Assembly (NCBI GenBank): GCA_963698715.1
Contig: CAVORW010000002.1
Location: forward strand, 310,001-374,000
DNA length: 64,000 nt
Origin: CAWHJB01 sp963698715
GTDB taxonomy: Bacteria > Chloroflexota > Anaerolineae > Anaerolineales > UBA4823
Reading direction: 5' to 3'
Shown: in pieces, positions 8,467 to 16,805 of the stretch
Numbering within the stretch: position 1 is the first letter of the stretch
How the letters are laid out: every line of letters starts with the position of its first letter
The notes under the pieces: model-generated
What the model saw: the letters and a program-made list of their open reading frames with translations, nothing else
Told to the model about the DNA's origin: nothing
Database searches by the model: none
Made by a program: the position numbers and the translations under genes

Positions 8467-9036
8467 ATGCTATCTTTGAAGATCAGCAGTATCGTAATAT
8501 TTATCGGATCACTTCTATTTCTCATCGCTGCGTTTTTACCGATATCGCGAGTCTATGCTTTCAATAACAGCGAGGATAAACTGGCACTAATCAAGGATGC
8601 TGAAGGAGCCTGGAATATTTCCCAAACGCTATTTTCCTTAGGAGCGATTGTTACAGTCTTGGGGGTTGCTCTGGCTGCCTTTATACTTAATGGCCGATCG
8701 TCGGCACCTATGCTTTATTTGGCTGCAACTTTATTGTTCGTTGGCGCCGCCGCCTGGACCTGGCAAACATATCTGAGAGCCAAAGACCCCATAGCTTTTG
8801 CAGAAGGATCTCTTACCGGCTGGCATTTTGCACTCTATACTCTTCTCACATTGGCCGCCATATTGCTCATCGGCATTTCCATCCTGCAATTAGGTTTCTC
8901 TACCTGGGCGGGGTGGCTTCTGATTGGAGGTGCGTTGTTCCTATTTGTCCTATACATCATTTTCAAAGATATGCCTCCCTTTGTCCATTATCTTCTATTT
9001 TTGGCTCTCGCATTTGTTGTCTTTCGTGCAGGCTAG
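8467..9036 (+). CDS. Integral membrane protein of unknown function
   Basis: This 189-residue protein has about six hydrophobic segments, near residues 5-28, 53-76, 78-98, 115-140, 145-163 and 168-186. No catalytic or transport motif is visible. CAGGAG lies nine bases before the ATG. It stands alone, followed by a bidirectional hairpin and a convergent gene. The last two segments are very hydrophobic, ending FVVFRAG. Function is unknown. Confidence 0.65.
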   Translation: MLSLKISSIVIFIGSLLFLIAAFLPISRVYAFNNSEDKLALIKDAEGAWNISQTLFSLGAIVTVLGVALAAFILNGRSSAPMLYLAATLLFVGAAAWTWQTYLRAKDPIAFAEGSLTGWHFALYTLLTLAAILLIGISILQLGFSTWAGWLLIGGALFLFVLYIIFKDMPPFVHYLLFLALAFVVFRAG

Positions 9037-9141
9037 TGGATATTATCAGTGGCACTGCCTTCGCAAGGTATGTCGGCCCTTCACGCACACCGGGTTCTCT
9101 TAGGTTGGATGGGGGAAACCTTTCACCTCAAGAACACGCAA

Positions 9142-9183
9142 AAAGCTACCAGAATACGTAATTAAAACTATTCTGGTAGCTTT
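9142..9183. terminator. Bidirectional terminator hairpin between convergent genes
   Basis: A 15-bp perfect stem (9142-9156 with 9169-9183) closes a 12-base loop. The stem base is AAA/TTT, giving a short T-run in either direction. It lies between the membrane protein (plus) and the YCII-type gene (minus). Confidence 0.75.
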
Positions 9184-9233
9184 CGAAATCAAATCCCTGT
9201 TTCGTACTTCGTACTTTCTATCCTTACATGATG

Positions 9234-9527
9234 TCAAAGGTTTTGTGAACGGAAATTTCTGAGCCGCCTTTTAAAACCGGGCATTTTTGCCATTTCAACT
9301 GCTTCATCGAGCGAATCGGCTGAGAGGATGGTATATCCACTAACCAGTGGATCTTGCGAACCGTCACTCACATCACTATAACTGGCAATTTTTTTCGAAA
9401 TGGGTCCGATAGGATTTCCAGGGTCAGCGACTGCACTTCCAAGCTCATCGTACCAATCTGCCCAATCCTGCATCACTTGAGCTTGTTTGGCTTCGGTTTC
9501 CGGCATGCCCCCGCCTGTATAGAGCAA
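9234..9527 (-). CDS. YCII-related (DGPF-like) small protein, start codon uncertain
   Basis: The reading frame gives a YCII-domain protein ending in a conserved pattern: DPLVSGYTILSADSLDEAVEMAKM. Family members are usually about 100-120 residues and begin MAKYMLL-like. Here the matching sequence is I-A-K-F-V-L-L-Y-T-G-G-G, with an ATA codon at 9542-9540 where ATG is expected. A strong AAGGAGG lies six bases ahead of that ATA. The only nearby ATG (9546) is two bases from the Shine-Dalgarno and its frame closes after three codons. The coordinate given is the first TTG in frame. Either ATA is used, or the start has mutated. Function of the family is poorly known. Confidence 0.7.
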   Translation of the reverse strand: MLYTGGGMPETEAKQAQVMQDWADWYDELGSAVADPGNPIGPISKKIASYSDVSDGSQDPLVSGYTILSADSLDEAVEMAKMPGFKRRLRNFRSQNL

Positions 9528-9577
9528 AACAAATTTAGCTATCCATAGCCTCCTTATCCAGTCAATTTAATAAGCAC

Positions 9578-9608
9578 TTACTGTCATATCATATAAATAT
9601 GACAGTAA
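9578..9608. promoter_or_regulatory. Operator-like palindrome upstream of the YCII gene
   Basis: TTACTGTCATAT (9578-9589) and ATATGACAGTAA (9597-9608) are perfect inverted repeats around seven A/T-rich bases. The element lies 36 bases upstream of the probable YCII start and is AT-rich, so it looks more like a protein-binding site than a terminator. In the rest of 9609-9957 I see no supportable gene. Confidence 0.55.
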
Positions 9609-9957
9609 TGGTACAGATTAGGAAAATAGATTGTGGAAACGGCTAAGCGATATTGATCCTAGAGTTTGCTGGGTCTAATGATTGGCGAATTTCCTGCACA
9701 AATGAAATCCACTCCACCACGGGGATTCCCAAAGCCCCAACTTTGAATGACGATGAAAAGATGGTAATATCTACAATAAGATGAGTCTTCAAGATAAAAT
9801 CGATCCACCTCAAATTCAATCTGACCGAGGTTGGTGCGGGCAAACCACGTGTTTTGAACAAGCTTATTTTCAGATGGAATGGGTTGAAGCAAAATTGTCG
9901 GCGGCTGGATAGGCCATGAGCCGGAAGTAGATAATTGAGTGATCCAGGAGAAAAATT

Positions 9958-10290
9958 ATGGGAACCAAAGGCGATACGATCCAAACGGCTTCGACAATTT
10001 CAGCAGAGAATCTTCAACAAAGTTTGGCTCACCTTGGAGATATCCGCCTGCGGAAGATGTTTGGAGGGTATGGAGTATTCGAAGCAGACATCATGTTTGC
10101 CCTTGTGGACAGTAAAGGAACCATCTTTTTCAAAGTGGATGATACGATCGTCAAATTATTTGAAGATGTTGGCTCCAAGAAACATGTCAGGATGCCTTAT
10201 TACCAGGTACCGGATAAAGTGCTTGCAGATCAGAATGCCCTGAAAAATTGGGCGCAATCTTCAATCACGGTCGCTAAAAACGCCAAATAA
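9958..10290 (+). CDS. TfoX N-terminal domain protein
   Basis: This 110-residue protein matches the stand-alone TfoX N-terminal domain: IRLRKMFGGYGVFEADIMFALV near residues 29-50, then the FFKVDD strand and the MPYYQVPDKVLAD helix. TfoX/Sxy is known for competence control in gammaproteobacteria. Single-domain relatives are common outside that group and have no established role. AGGAG lies about five bases before the ATG. The gene converges on mscS with 32 bases between stops. Confidence 0.85.
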   Translation: MGTKGDTIQTASTISAENLQQSLAHLGDIRLRKMFGGYGVFEADIMFALVDSKGTIFFKVDDTIVKLFEDVGSKKHVRMPYYQVPDKVLADQNALKNWAQSSITVAKNAK

Positions 10291-10322
10291 CTTCATATTT
10301 CATCCAGTTTATTGGAAGAATA

Positions 10323-11231
10323 TCAGGCATCCCCCTGCTTTGGGAATTGCACGATCGCTACAGTTTGCGAAGCAATCGTAATGCCTGCCTCCTTGAACCC
10401 CACTAAAATACGCTGCCCGACTTCGCTGCGGAATGCGCGGCGTATATCAATATCCACAGGGTACACAATCCCCAGCTCGATCCAATTATCAGTCAGACGC
10501 ACAAACACACGCGGCTCCAGAGGTGTGATCTTGACTGCCAGTTTGCGCCGCGCCTGCCGTCGTTGAGCCTCTGCTTTGGGAAGCAGCTCCTGGTAGTGGT
10601 GGCTTTTACGGACAGTTTCGAGCATGATTTCGGTCGCACGCTTCCAGTCACTCTCATAGGTTACGGGCACGCTGATCTCATCCCAGATGAAGCGCAAGTA
10701 TACCGAGTAGTTGTACAGTGGCTCTTTGAAGATGAAAGCATTAGAGACGGTGACGATACGTCCGGTATTGTGATCGCCGTTCAGCCAGTTGCCTATTTCC
10801 ATCACAGTAGTGCGCAGAATACCCACGTCAACTACGTCACCGCGAATTCCCCCAGTTTCAATTCGGTCACCCACAGCAAACGGTCTGCCGCTTATGATCG
10901 TCAGCCAGCCGGCAAAACTGCCAATCACTTCCTGTAGGGCAAACGCCAACCCTGCCGCCAGAATACCCACCGCCACGGTTAGATCGCCCAGGCGTTCGAT
11001 CCAAACCGCGAACAATAACATCACGACCAGAATATTTACTGCGTAGCCGATTGCCTTGCGAAGCGGATAGATGTAAGCGCTGTCATCAGCCAGGCGACGT
11101 AAGATAACCCAAAGCATAAACCGGTGGGTGCCAGCCTGCCCCAGTAAGATCAGGGCGGATAAAATCAGCTTGCGGTAAAGACTATTAGCCCAAATCGCAA
11201 CGAGGATGTCCATTACAGCCTGGGTATCCAA
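10323..11231 (-). CDS. MscS-family small-conductance mechanosensitive channel
   Basis: This 302-residue membrane protein has about three transmembrane segments (near residues 18-38, 60-80 and 83-105). The pore-lining helix region is GILAAGLAFALQEVIGSFAGWL, and the family signature FAVGDRIETGGIRGDVVDV near 120-138 opens the cytoplasmic beta domain. The SNAFIFKEPLYNYS block follows the channel domain. MscS channels open under hypo-osmotic stress. It is the last gene of a minus-strand run of two UspA genes and a permease. Confidence 0.9.
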   Translation of the reverse strand: MDTQAVMDILVAIWANSLYRKLILSALILLGQAGTHRFMLWVILRRLADDSAYIYPLRKAIGYAVNILVVMLLFAVWIERLGDLTVAVGILAAGLAFALQEVIGSFAGWLTIISGRPFAVGDRIETGGIRGDVVDVGILRTTVMEIGNWLNGDHNTGRIVTVSNAFIFKEPLYNYSVYLRFIWDEISVPVTYESDWKRATEIMLETVRKSHHYQELLPKAEAQRRQARRKLAVKITPLEPRVFVRLTDNWIELGIVYPVDIDIRRAFRSEVGQRILVGFKEAGITIASQTVAIVQFPKQGDA

Positions 11232-11326
11232 TTTTGGATCTCCTTATCGCTAGAGAATGCGCTTGATCGAGACAGCCGCCGCAGACTAGATGATGCGCCG
11301 GTTAATATTTATCCGGGTCCTTAGCC

Positions 11327-11791
11327 TCAGGGTGTGTCTGTCTGGGTAACCTGGATAATGCGAATATTGCCTTCTTGCTCCATCTCATGGATGAGTTGTT
11401 CCAGATCCTTCAGCTTGAAAACGTTTTTACCAGGTCCGGGAGTAGGAGCGCCCATGATCATTAAATCGGCCTGGGTATCAATCGCAAACTTGCGCAGTTG
11501 TTTGCGGATATTGCCTTCCAGTACAATAGAGTTCACTTCCTTCACCCCACGGCGCTGGGCGCGGTCGCACAGGATCAGCATGGCAAAGCGCGACATCTCT
11601 ACCAGCTCCTTATAGACCACGCTAAGCGGAGCGACCGTGGCGTGATCCAGGAATTCTGCATCAACCACGTGCAGAAAGGTCAGGCGAGCTTGGGTCTCAA
11701 TCGCCAGATCAACTGCGTGGGTAACGGTCGTCCGGCTTTCTGGGCGGCCTCGCACCGCGCAAACGATATGTTTTACCGTATCGGGTGGCAT
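11327..11791 (-). CDS. Universal stress protein (UspA) domain protein
   Basis: This is a 154-residue single UspA domain starting MPPDTVKHIVCAVRGRPESR. Longer in-frame starts exist but would read through an upstream hairpin. The fold is visible as the first strand, a helix (TVTHAVDLAIETQARLTFLH) and the central strand DLMIMGAPTPGPG. The C-terminal glycine motif (G-2X-G-9X-G) of ATP-binding UspAs is absent, so it probably does not bind ATP the usual way. It shares the IVCAVRG-P-SR-T opening with the UspA upstream of the permease, so the two are likely duplicates. Confidence 0.85.
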   Translation of the reverse strand: MPPDTVKHIVCAVRGRPESRTTVTHAVDLAIETQARLTFLHVVDAEFLDHATVAPLSVVYKELVEMSRFAMLILCDRAQRRGVKEVNSIVLEGNIRKQLRKFAIDTQADLMIMGAPTPGPGKNVFKLKDLEQLIHEMEQEGNIRIIQVTQTDTP

Positions 11792-11836
11792 ACTTTTCTC
11801 GCTTTCACTAGATCTATCCGAAAAAACAAGAGGATA

Positions 11837-11877
11837 TGTGGTTGTCGATACGTGCTGTGCATGCATCGACAACCACA
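11837..11877. terminator. Hairpin between the permease and the downstream uspA gene
   Basis: GTGGTTGTCGAT (11838-11849) pairs perfectly with 11865-11876, extended by a T-A pair. Read on the minus strand, a T6 run follows about 11 bases later. It lies 27 bases after the permease stop and 46 bases before the uspA start, so it could end or attenuate the permease transcript. Confidence 0.6.
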
Positions 11878-11903
11878 AAATAATATTCGGATAGGTTATT
11901 AAT

Positions 11904-13631
11904 TCATCCGCCGCTGTTAGGGAACATAATAAACCGCACAACCAACCATATACTGGCCAGTCCGACCGTAATGATCAGCGCTGGAAAGCCTTTCTTCATA
12001 AAATGAGAGTAGGTAATGGGATAACCGGCGCGCTCAGCAATGCCAGATGTCACCATATTGGCTGAAGCCCCGATCAGTGAGCCATTGCCGCCCATCGCCG
12101 AACCCACAGACAGGCAATAGAACAATACTTTGCTGTCTGCGCCAGGAACGGTTGCTGTGAGATATCCGATCACTGGCAGCATAGCGGCGGTGAAGGGGAT
12201 GTTGGCGATGATAGTCGAGAGCAAAGCGCTCAGCCAGGTAACCGCCAGGACACCTACCAGCAGGTTGCCTCCGATCAACTGGCCGATGCCATCCGCGATG
12301 AAGCTGATCAGACCAACCTCTTGAACAGCCCCGACCACGATAAAAAGCGTGATGAAGAACACCAGAGTAGTCCAATCGACTGCTTCTATCATTTCTTCAA
12401 TATCAGGGCGGATCCATACCAGAAGTGCGGTGGCACCCATCAGAGCGGTGACAGCGGGCAGCAGGTGGATGTTTTCACCGATGATGAACAGCACCAGCAT
12501 GGCAGCCCCAACCACCCCCGCTTTCTTCAAATGAACTGGTTCTGTGATTCGCGCCCGCTCAGCCAAACTTTCGAGCAGCAAATTGGAGATGCCTTCTTCC
12601 TGCTCGGGATGCAAGTCTTTTCGGTAGATGTACTCCGTGTAGATGATCAAGCCGATGATTGCCAGGAGCACACCCGGGGTCAGGTTGGTAAGAAAGTCAT
12701 TGAAGGAAATCTTGCCGTACGAACCGATCAGGATGTTGGTTGGCGTGCCTACCAGGGTGCTGATCCCGGCGACATTGGACGCCATCACTTCGGGCAAGAG
12801 CAGCACCAGGGGATTTATGCCTATCGCAAGGGCGATCTGGACAGTGATAGGCGTCATCAGCAGCATGGTGGTGACATTATCCAGAAAAGCGGAGGCAATG
12901 CCGGTGATGATCATCAGAATCGGCATCAGCAGCCAGATACGGCCGCCTGACAGCTTATAGGCGGAAAATGCCAGCCATTGAAAGATGCCAGTGCGCTCAA
13001 TTGTGGCGATAATGATCATCATTCCCATGATCAAGAAGATCACATTCCAGTCCACAAAACGGAGCGCCCCGTAAAAATCAAATATGTAGAAATCCTCAGA
13101 GATTGGATGCCCAAGGTAGCTGAAGGCAAAGATAGTCGCAGCGCCAAGCAATGCCGCCAAAGTGTTGTGCAGCTTGCCCAACGCGATCAATACCAACATG
13201 CCGACGAAAACCAGGGTGGCATACCAGAAGGACAGGTTAATACGCCGGAGCAGGGTAACCTCGGGCAGTACTGCGGAACCGCCGTCGCGCAGCGCTTGCA
13301 GGGCAGCATCATCGAGGGAAATGCTTGCCTCACTAAAATGCTCGCGCTCAATGTGTACCAACAGATCATCGCTTGGGTTTTCCGTAACCACCAGGGTGTA
13401 ACGCCCATCCGGCTGTGAAAGCGTCTCGGCCAGAGGTTCAGAAATGCCGGGCGAAAGCAGGCTGACCTGGGCACCCTGGACTGCGGTTCCCTGGCGGTCA
13501 TGGATGAAACCGGTAATCAGGGTTTCAGACTCCGGGGTTTGGGCCTGACTTGGCTGTGGGGGCCACACAAGCAACACAACCCCAAATACCATGGTCGCGA
13601 CCAAAGCGTAAAAGCGGAGAGTCTGCTTCAT
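11904..13631 (-). CDS. ArsB/NhaD (SLC13-type) ion transporter with a secreted N-terminal Ig-like domain
   Basis: This 575-residue protein has a signal peptide (residues 1-30, cleavage near SQA-QT). A CarboxypepD_reg-like beta domain follows at about 37-110 (ITGFIHDRQGTAVQGAQVSL, then PDGRYTLVV). A permease of about 430 residues with some 11-12 membrane segments comes next. Transporter marks include SAFLDNVTTMLLMTPI, VGTPTNILIGSYG and the late NGSLIGASANMV block, typical of the ion transporter superfamily holding ArsB, NhaD and P-protein relatives. The substrate could be arsenite, Na+/H+ or a dicarboxylate; nothing here decides. Its start overlaps the stop of the upstream uspA gene by four bases, so the two are co-translated. 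Confidence 0.85.
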   Translation of the reverse strand: MKQTLRFYALVATMVFGVVLLVWPPQPSQAQTPESETLITGFIHDRQGTAVQGAQVSLLSPGISEPLAETLSQPDGRYTLVVTENPSDDLLVHIEREHFSEASISLDDAALQALRDGGSAVLPEVTLLRRINLSFWYATLVFVGMLVLIALGKLHNTLAALLGAATIFAFSYLGHPISEDFYIFDFYGALRFVDWNVIFLIMGMMIIIATIERTGIFQWLAFSAYKLSGGRIWLLMPILMIITGIASAFLDNVTTMLLMTPITVQIALAIGINPLVLLLPEVMASNVAGISTLVGTPTNILIGSYGKISFNDFLTNLTPGVLLAIIGLIIYTEYIYRKDLHPEQEEGISNLLLESLAERARITEPVHLKKAGVVGAAMLVLFIIGENIHLLPAVTALMGATALLVWIRPDIEEMIEAVDWTTLVFFITLFIVVGAVQEVGLISFIADGIGQLIGGNLLVGVLAVTWLSALLSTIIANIPFTAAMLPVIGYLTATVPGADSKVLFYCLSVGSAMGGNGSLIGASANMVTSGIAERAGYPITYSHFMKKGFPALIITVGLASIWLVVRFIMFPNSGG

Positions 13632-14071
13632 GATTCGCTCGCTTCGGGCAGGATGACCTGAGCACCGGTCTGATCTTCGACACGCTTGATAAACTCTTCG
13701 AGCAGGCTCTCGGTAAACAGGCTGTCTTCCAGATGAAACTTAGGACGACCGAGCACGAGGTAATCCGCCTGTATTTCATGGCACAGTTTGCGGATTTCCT
13801 CCATCACATTGCCATGCCGAACGACGCCTTGGGCATCAATACCTTTCACCTTAGCAGAAGCCTGCGCAGAGAGCAGGATAAACTCACCCATTTGCTCCAT
13901 CTGCTGAGTGATGGTCTGCACCCGGCTGCGAATAGTATGGTCGAGGAAATCGATGTTCACGATATACAGAAAGTACAGCGTCAGCTCGCTCTCTTTGGCC
14001 AGCTCAATGGATTTTTCAATCGTTGGGCGGCTGTCCGGCCCGCCTCGCACTGCGCAAACGATACCGCTCAT
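13628..14071 (-). CDS. Universal stress protein (UspA) domain protein, first gene of the permease operon
   Basis: This 147-residue UspA-fold protein starts MSGIVCAVRGGPDSRPTIE. It has the central ADYLVLGRPKFH strand-loop but lacks the ATP-binding glycine motif. The stop overlaps the permease start (ATGA), a strong sign of a functional link. GGAAAGGAG lies upstream of the ATG. UspA-type domains often sit next to or are fused to Na+/H+ antiporters and SLC13-like permeases as cytoplasmic regulators, which suits this arrangement. Confidence 0.85.
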   Translation of the reverse strand: MSGIVCAVRGGPDSRPTIEKSIELAKESELTLYFLYIVNIDFLDHTIRSRVQTITQQMEQMGEFILLSAQASAKVKGIDAQGVVRHGNVMEEIRKLCHEIQADYLVLGRPKFHLEDSLFTESLLEEFIKRVEDQTGAQVILPEASES

Positions 14072-14101
14072 CTTTGCTCCTTTCCGCCAGCTTTAGCAAT
14101 A

Positions 14102-14398
14102 CAGCTTTGACATGGTTGGGTTAATTGCAAATGTTGTGGACCTAACTGAATATTGAGCTGGGCACTGTAATATTGCCGCGATCTTGCCAAACCACCGAAA
14201 TTGCTGCATGGATGCATTCGATTGGAGATGATTGTTTAGAGGTTGCACAAGCAGATCAATTGGCCGTAGGTTGAGCCGTTGGATGAACAACAGTGGCGCT
14301 GGTTTGTGGCGGTGGAAGCGAGCCGGAATGGCTTCTGGATGGCGTCAGTTTAGTTTCACCAAATCACGGGACGGATGAGACGACGATCGACAACGGGG
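14102..14398. repeat. Diverged direct repeat, copy A (about 297 bp)
   Basis: The copy starts CAGCTTTGACATGGTTGGGT and ends CGATCGACAACGGGG. Copy B starts 1,569 bases to the right with the same opening 20 bases. Shared blocks in between include AACTGAATATTGAGCTG, TTGCCAAACCACCG, GATGATTGTTTAGA and AACTGGCCGTA-like words, with many small indels. No coding frame is conserved between the copies, so the repeat is not a duplicated protein gene. Confidence 0.75.
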
Positions 14399-15670
14399 GG
14401 AGCACAGATGATGGAACAAGGCCTGATCGAGCGCCCAACGGATCAGGTTACCAGAACTACAATGCACGGGAGGAGGATGTCCTCAGATCGGATTTTAGCA
14501 CAAGACGCCAAGGACGATAGAAAACGGGTCACTGGCAAGACGATCATTGCTCGGCTGAAACGAGCTGGCAGAAATTCTGAACGAGTCGGAACTCGAGAAT
14601 GGATGGCGTGCGCAGCAGCTGGCAGCGCCATTTGAGTGAAAGGCTGAAAACGAAGCGGGAATCAGGCCTGACGGCGAGAAGGCCGTGGCGCGGTGGCACT
14701 GAAGCAGCGCTGACTACTCAAAGCGGAAGGCGCAAATCACAAGCGGCTGGCAGGCTCGCAGCACCCGGATCGCAACACGCAGGTTTGAGTACATTGAGAC
14801 GGAAGAACACCGCTGCGATTCGAGCCACGGCTGGCTTACATCCGGCGTAGATGCCAGAAAAAGAGCTGATCGGCGACTGCTGTTCAAGAATGCTGGACGG
14901 GGATTGGTGCCGGACAGCCGAAGCAGTCAACGATCCGACGAATTTTGAGATCAGAAGCCAGCGGCAAAGCAGTCCGCTACGGCATCTATGACTTGGCCCA
15001 CAATTGCGGCATGTGTACGTCAGTCAGTCCAGCCGACACGGCCGAATTTGGGCCGTCGATGCCATGATGAAGCCCGCTGGTGGCAAGACCGTTGGACAGT
15101 AGCGATTTTCCGCATGCGCACGGCGCTCTTGACGGCTCTGCGATGGCGGCGGCAGTAATGCGGTGGCGTTCAGCGATGGCGTGGAAGCTGCAGACTCAGG
15201 AGCAGTTGGCTGATCCGGCTAAATCTGGAAGTGAGGGCAAGCCATTATCCGAAAGCCAAGCGATCAGCCTCGAAATGGATTGCGCCCGATCGAAGCATCG
15301 GGCAGCTTGTTACGGCCCGACCAGTCTGGATTGAGGCAGTGTAAGCCGACTTACGGACGCAGGAGACTTTGCTGGCTTGCGTTCGTGGTACGGCGCCGAC
15401 ACGAACTGGAAACTGCAGGTAGCCGCATTACTTCCCAGATGCGATCAGGTCGTCGATGTGCGCGGCATGCACAGTGGAAGATCTCACACGCGATCGCAGA
15501 TGCCTGTAACCTCGAACGGCAACTCGTACCTGCCAGGACTGACTGGAGCACGTCACAACTGGCTATGGCAAGCCGCTCAGGTGCAAAAAGGATTGTGCCT
15601 GTCAGCACTATGGGCGACTTAAAACAGCGGAAGTGCTTCGTACAGCGTGCGGTCACTTATGCCCAATAAC
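14399..15670. other. 1.27-kb stretch without convincing genes, between two direct repeats
   Basis: Several frames stay open for 60-130 codons on both strands. Their translations are Arg/Ser/Ala-rich, overlap one another, and show no domain, no Shine-Dalgarno and no codon bias like the neighbours. The plus strand is rich in purines and poor in T-runs, and contains local hairpins such as ACGGC/GCCGT near 14673-14688. It may be a decayed element, or a large untranslated RNA; sequence alone does not decide. Confidence 0.5.
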
Positions 15671-15965
15671 CAGCTTTGACATGGTTGGGTTAAGTTGCAG
15701 ATGTTGTGGAGAACTGAATATTGAGCTGCGGCACGTGTGATGATGTGCTGCGAACAGATTGCCAAACCACCGGCCAAGATTGCTGCGTAGACACACTCGA
15801 TTGGCATGATTGTTTAGATTGCATAAGTAGCCAACTGGCCGTATTGGCGTTTTGGCTGTGGTTTCTTGGTTGTGCTGTGAAACAATGAGCTCAGAAATGA
15901 GCCTGGCTATGCTTCAGTTAGTATACCAAATACACAAACAAATAGTACGACAATCGACAACGGGG
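15671..15965. repeat. Diverged direct repeat, copy B (about 295 bp)
   Basis: This is the partner of copy A at 14102-14398, in the same orientation, beginning CAGCTTTGACATGGTTGGGT and ending AATCGACAACGGGG. Base changes and short indels are spread evenly, suggesting an old duplication. The 50 bases after it lead into a 21-bp perfect hairpin. Confidence 0.75.
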
Positions 15966-16015
15966 ATCACGGCCTAAGTGGTATTCTCGGCAAGTCACTT
16001 AAGAATAGAAGAGAT

Positions 16016-16062
16016 TGATGTATTCGGTTTAGGCGGTGTAGCCGCCTAAACCGAATACATCA
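16016..16062. terminator. 21-bp perfect hairpin, probably ending the minus-strand uspA transcript
   Basis: The arm at 16016-16036 pairs without mismatch with 16042-16062 around a five-base TGTAG loop. It lies 107 bases beyond the stop of the uspA gene at 16169. No T-tract adjoins it. A 14-bp palindrome GTGGTTCGAACCAC stands at 16149-16162 between the two. Confidence 0.6.
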
Positions 16063-16168
16063 CATCCTTCTTTTGTATGCAAAGAATTTAGCGAGAAAAC
16101 CACTAAGTAAGAAAGGATTATGGTGGTGTGCGCAAAAATGTAGTCGAAGTGGTTCGAACCACAAACTT

Positions 16169-16588
16169 TTAACGCACCAGCAGGACCGGGCAACTGGCGT
16201 GCCCGATCACCTTCTGGCTCTGGCTCCCGACCAGAACGCTGGCCAGCCGGCCCAACCCGCGGGTACCCATCACGATCAGGTCCACTGCCCGAGTTTCTGC
16301 TACCGCAAGGATTGCTTCAGCTGGCGGACCCTCAAGGGCCTCTTTCTTCAAAGAGCCAGGAATCTCACCAAGCTTCACCAGGGCTTGTGTCAGGATCTGT
16401 TCCGAAAAAGCCAGCCGGGATGTCATAGCCGCTTGTAGATTAGGCTCACCCAGGGCTTCAGGGATTGGATCATAAGCCACCACGATCCACAAATCGGCCT
16501 GCATTGAGCGAGCCAGGTCTCCCGCCACCTGGGCTGCCTTCAGGCTGTGCTCAGAGCCGTCGACCGCTACCAAAATGTTCTTGAACAT
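16169..16588 (-). CDS. Universal stress protein UspA with ATP-binding motif
   Basis: This 139-residue UspA starts MFKNILVAVDGSEHS; an upstream in-frame start would add 22 unlikely residues. The C-terminal nucleotide motif is present: VMGTRGLGRLASVLVGS followed by ASCPVLLVR, matching G-2X-G-9X-G-S. It therefore belongs to the ATP-binding class, unlike the two UspA proteins near the permease. It is monocistronic and divergent from the ligase gene to its right. Confidence 0.9.
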   Translation of the reverse strand: MFKNILVAVDGSEHSLKAAQVAGDLARSMQADLWIVVAYDPIPEALGEPNLQAAMTSRLAFSEQILTQALVKLGEIPGSLKKEALEGPPAEAILAVAETRAVDLIVMGTRGLGRLASVLVGSQSQKVIGHASCPVLLVR

Positions 16589-16805
16589 CGCCACACCTGC
16601 TTTCGGTTGATAAGCAAACCTCAACCATATATAACCCCAATATCCCAATTTCATTATAGCAAGAATGAAATCCTAATTGTATTAAAAGGGTCTTTGAGAA
16701 ATCGTTACCTAGAAGTTGCCATTTACCACACCTCCCGGCGGTTCAATGTTATAAATACTTCCAGAACGATCGCACTTCAACTCGGGAAAGCCAGAGAGGA
16801 TCTTC

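Noticed and set aside
9643..9984. Minus-strand frames upstream of the TfoX-like gene
   Set aside because: No domain, no ribosome site, and the frame overlaps the well-placed TfoX start; no protein can be supported.
12321..12950. Plus-strand frame of 209 codons rich in His, Gln and Asp
   Set aside because: It is antisense to the ArsB/NhaD-type permease; the odd composition mirrors hydrophobic codons on the other strand.
14293..15669. Several frames of 60-129 codons in the repeat-bounded region
   Set aside because: They overlap on both strands, have no ribosome sites or domains, and are not kept between the two repeats.
16149..16162. GTGGTTCGAACCAC, resembling a tRNA T-arm
   Set aside because: It is a plain 14-bp palindrome with no acceptor, D or anticodon stems around it, so it is not a tRNA gene.
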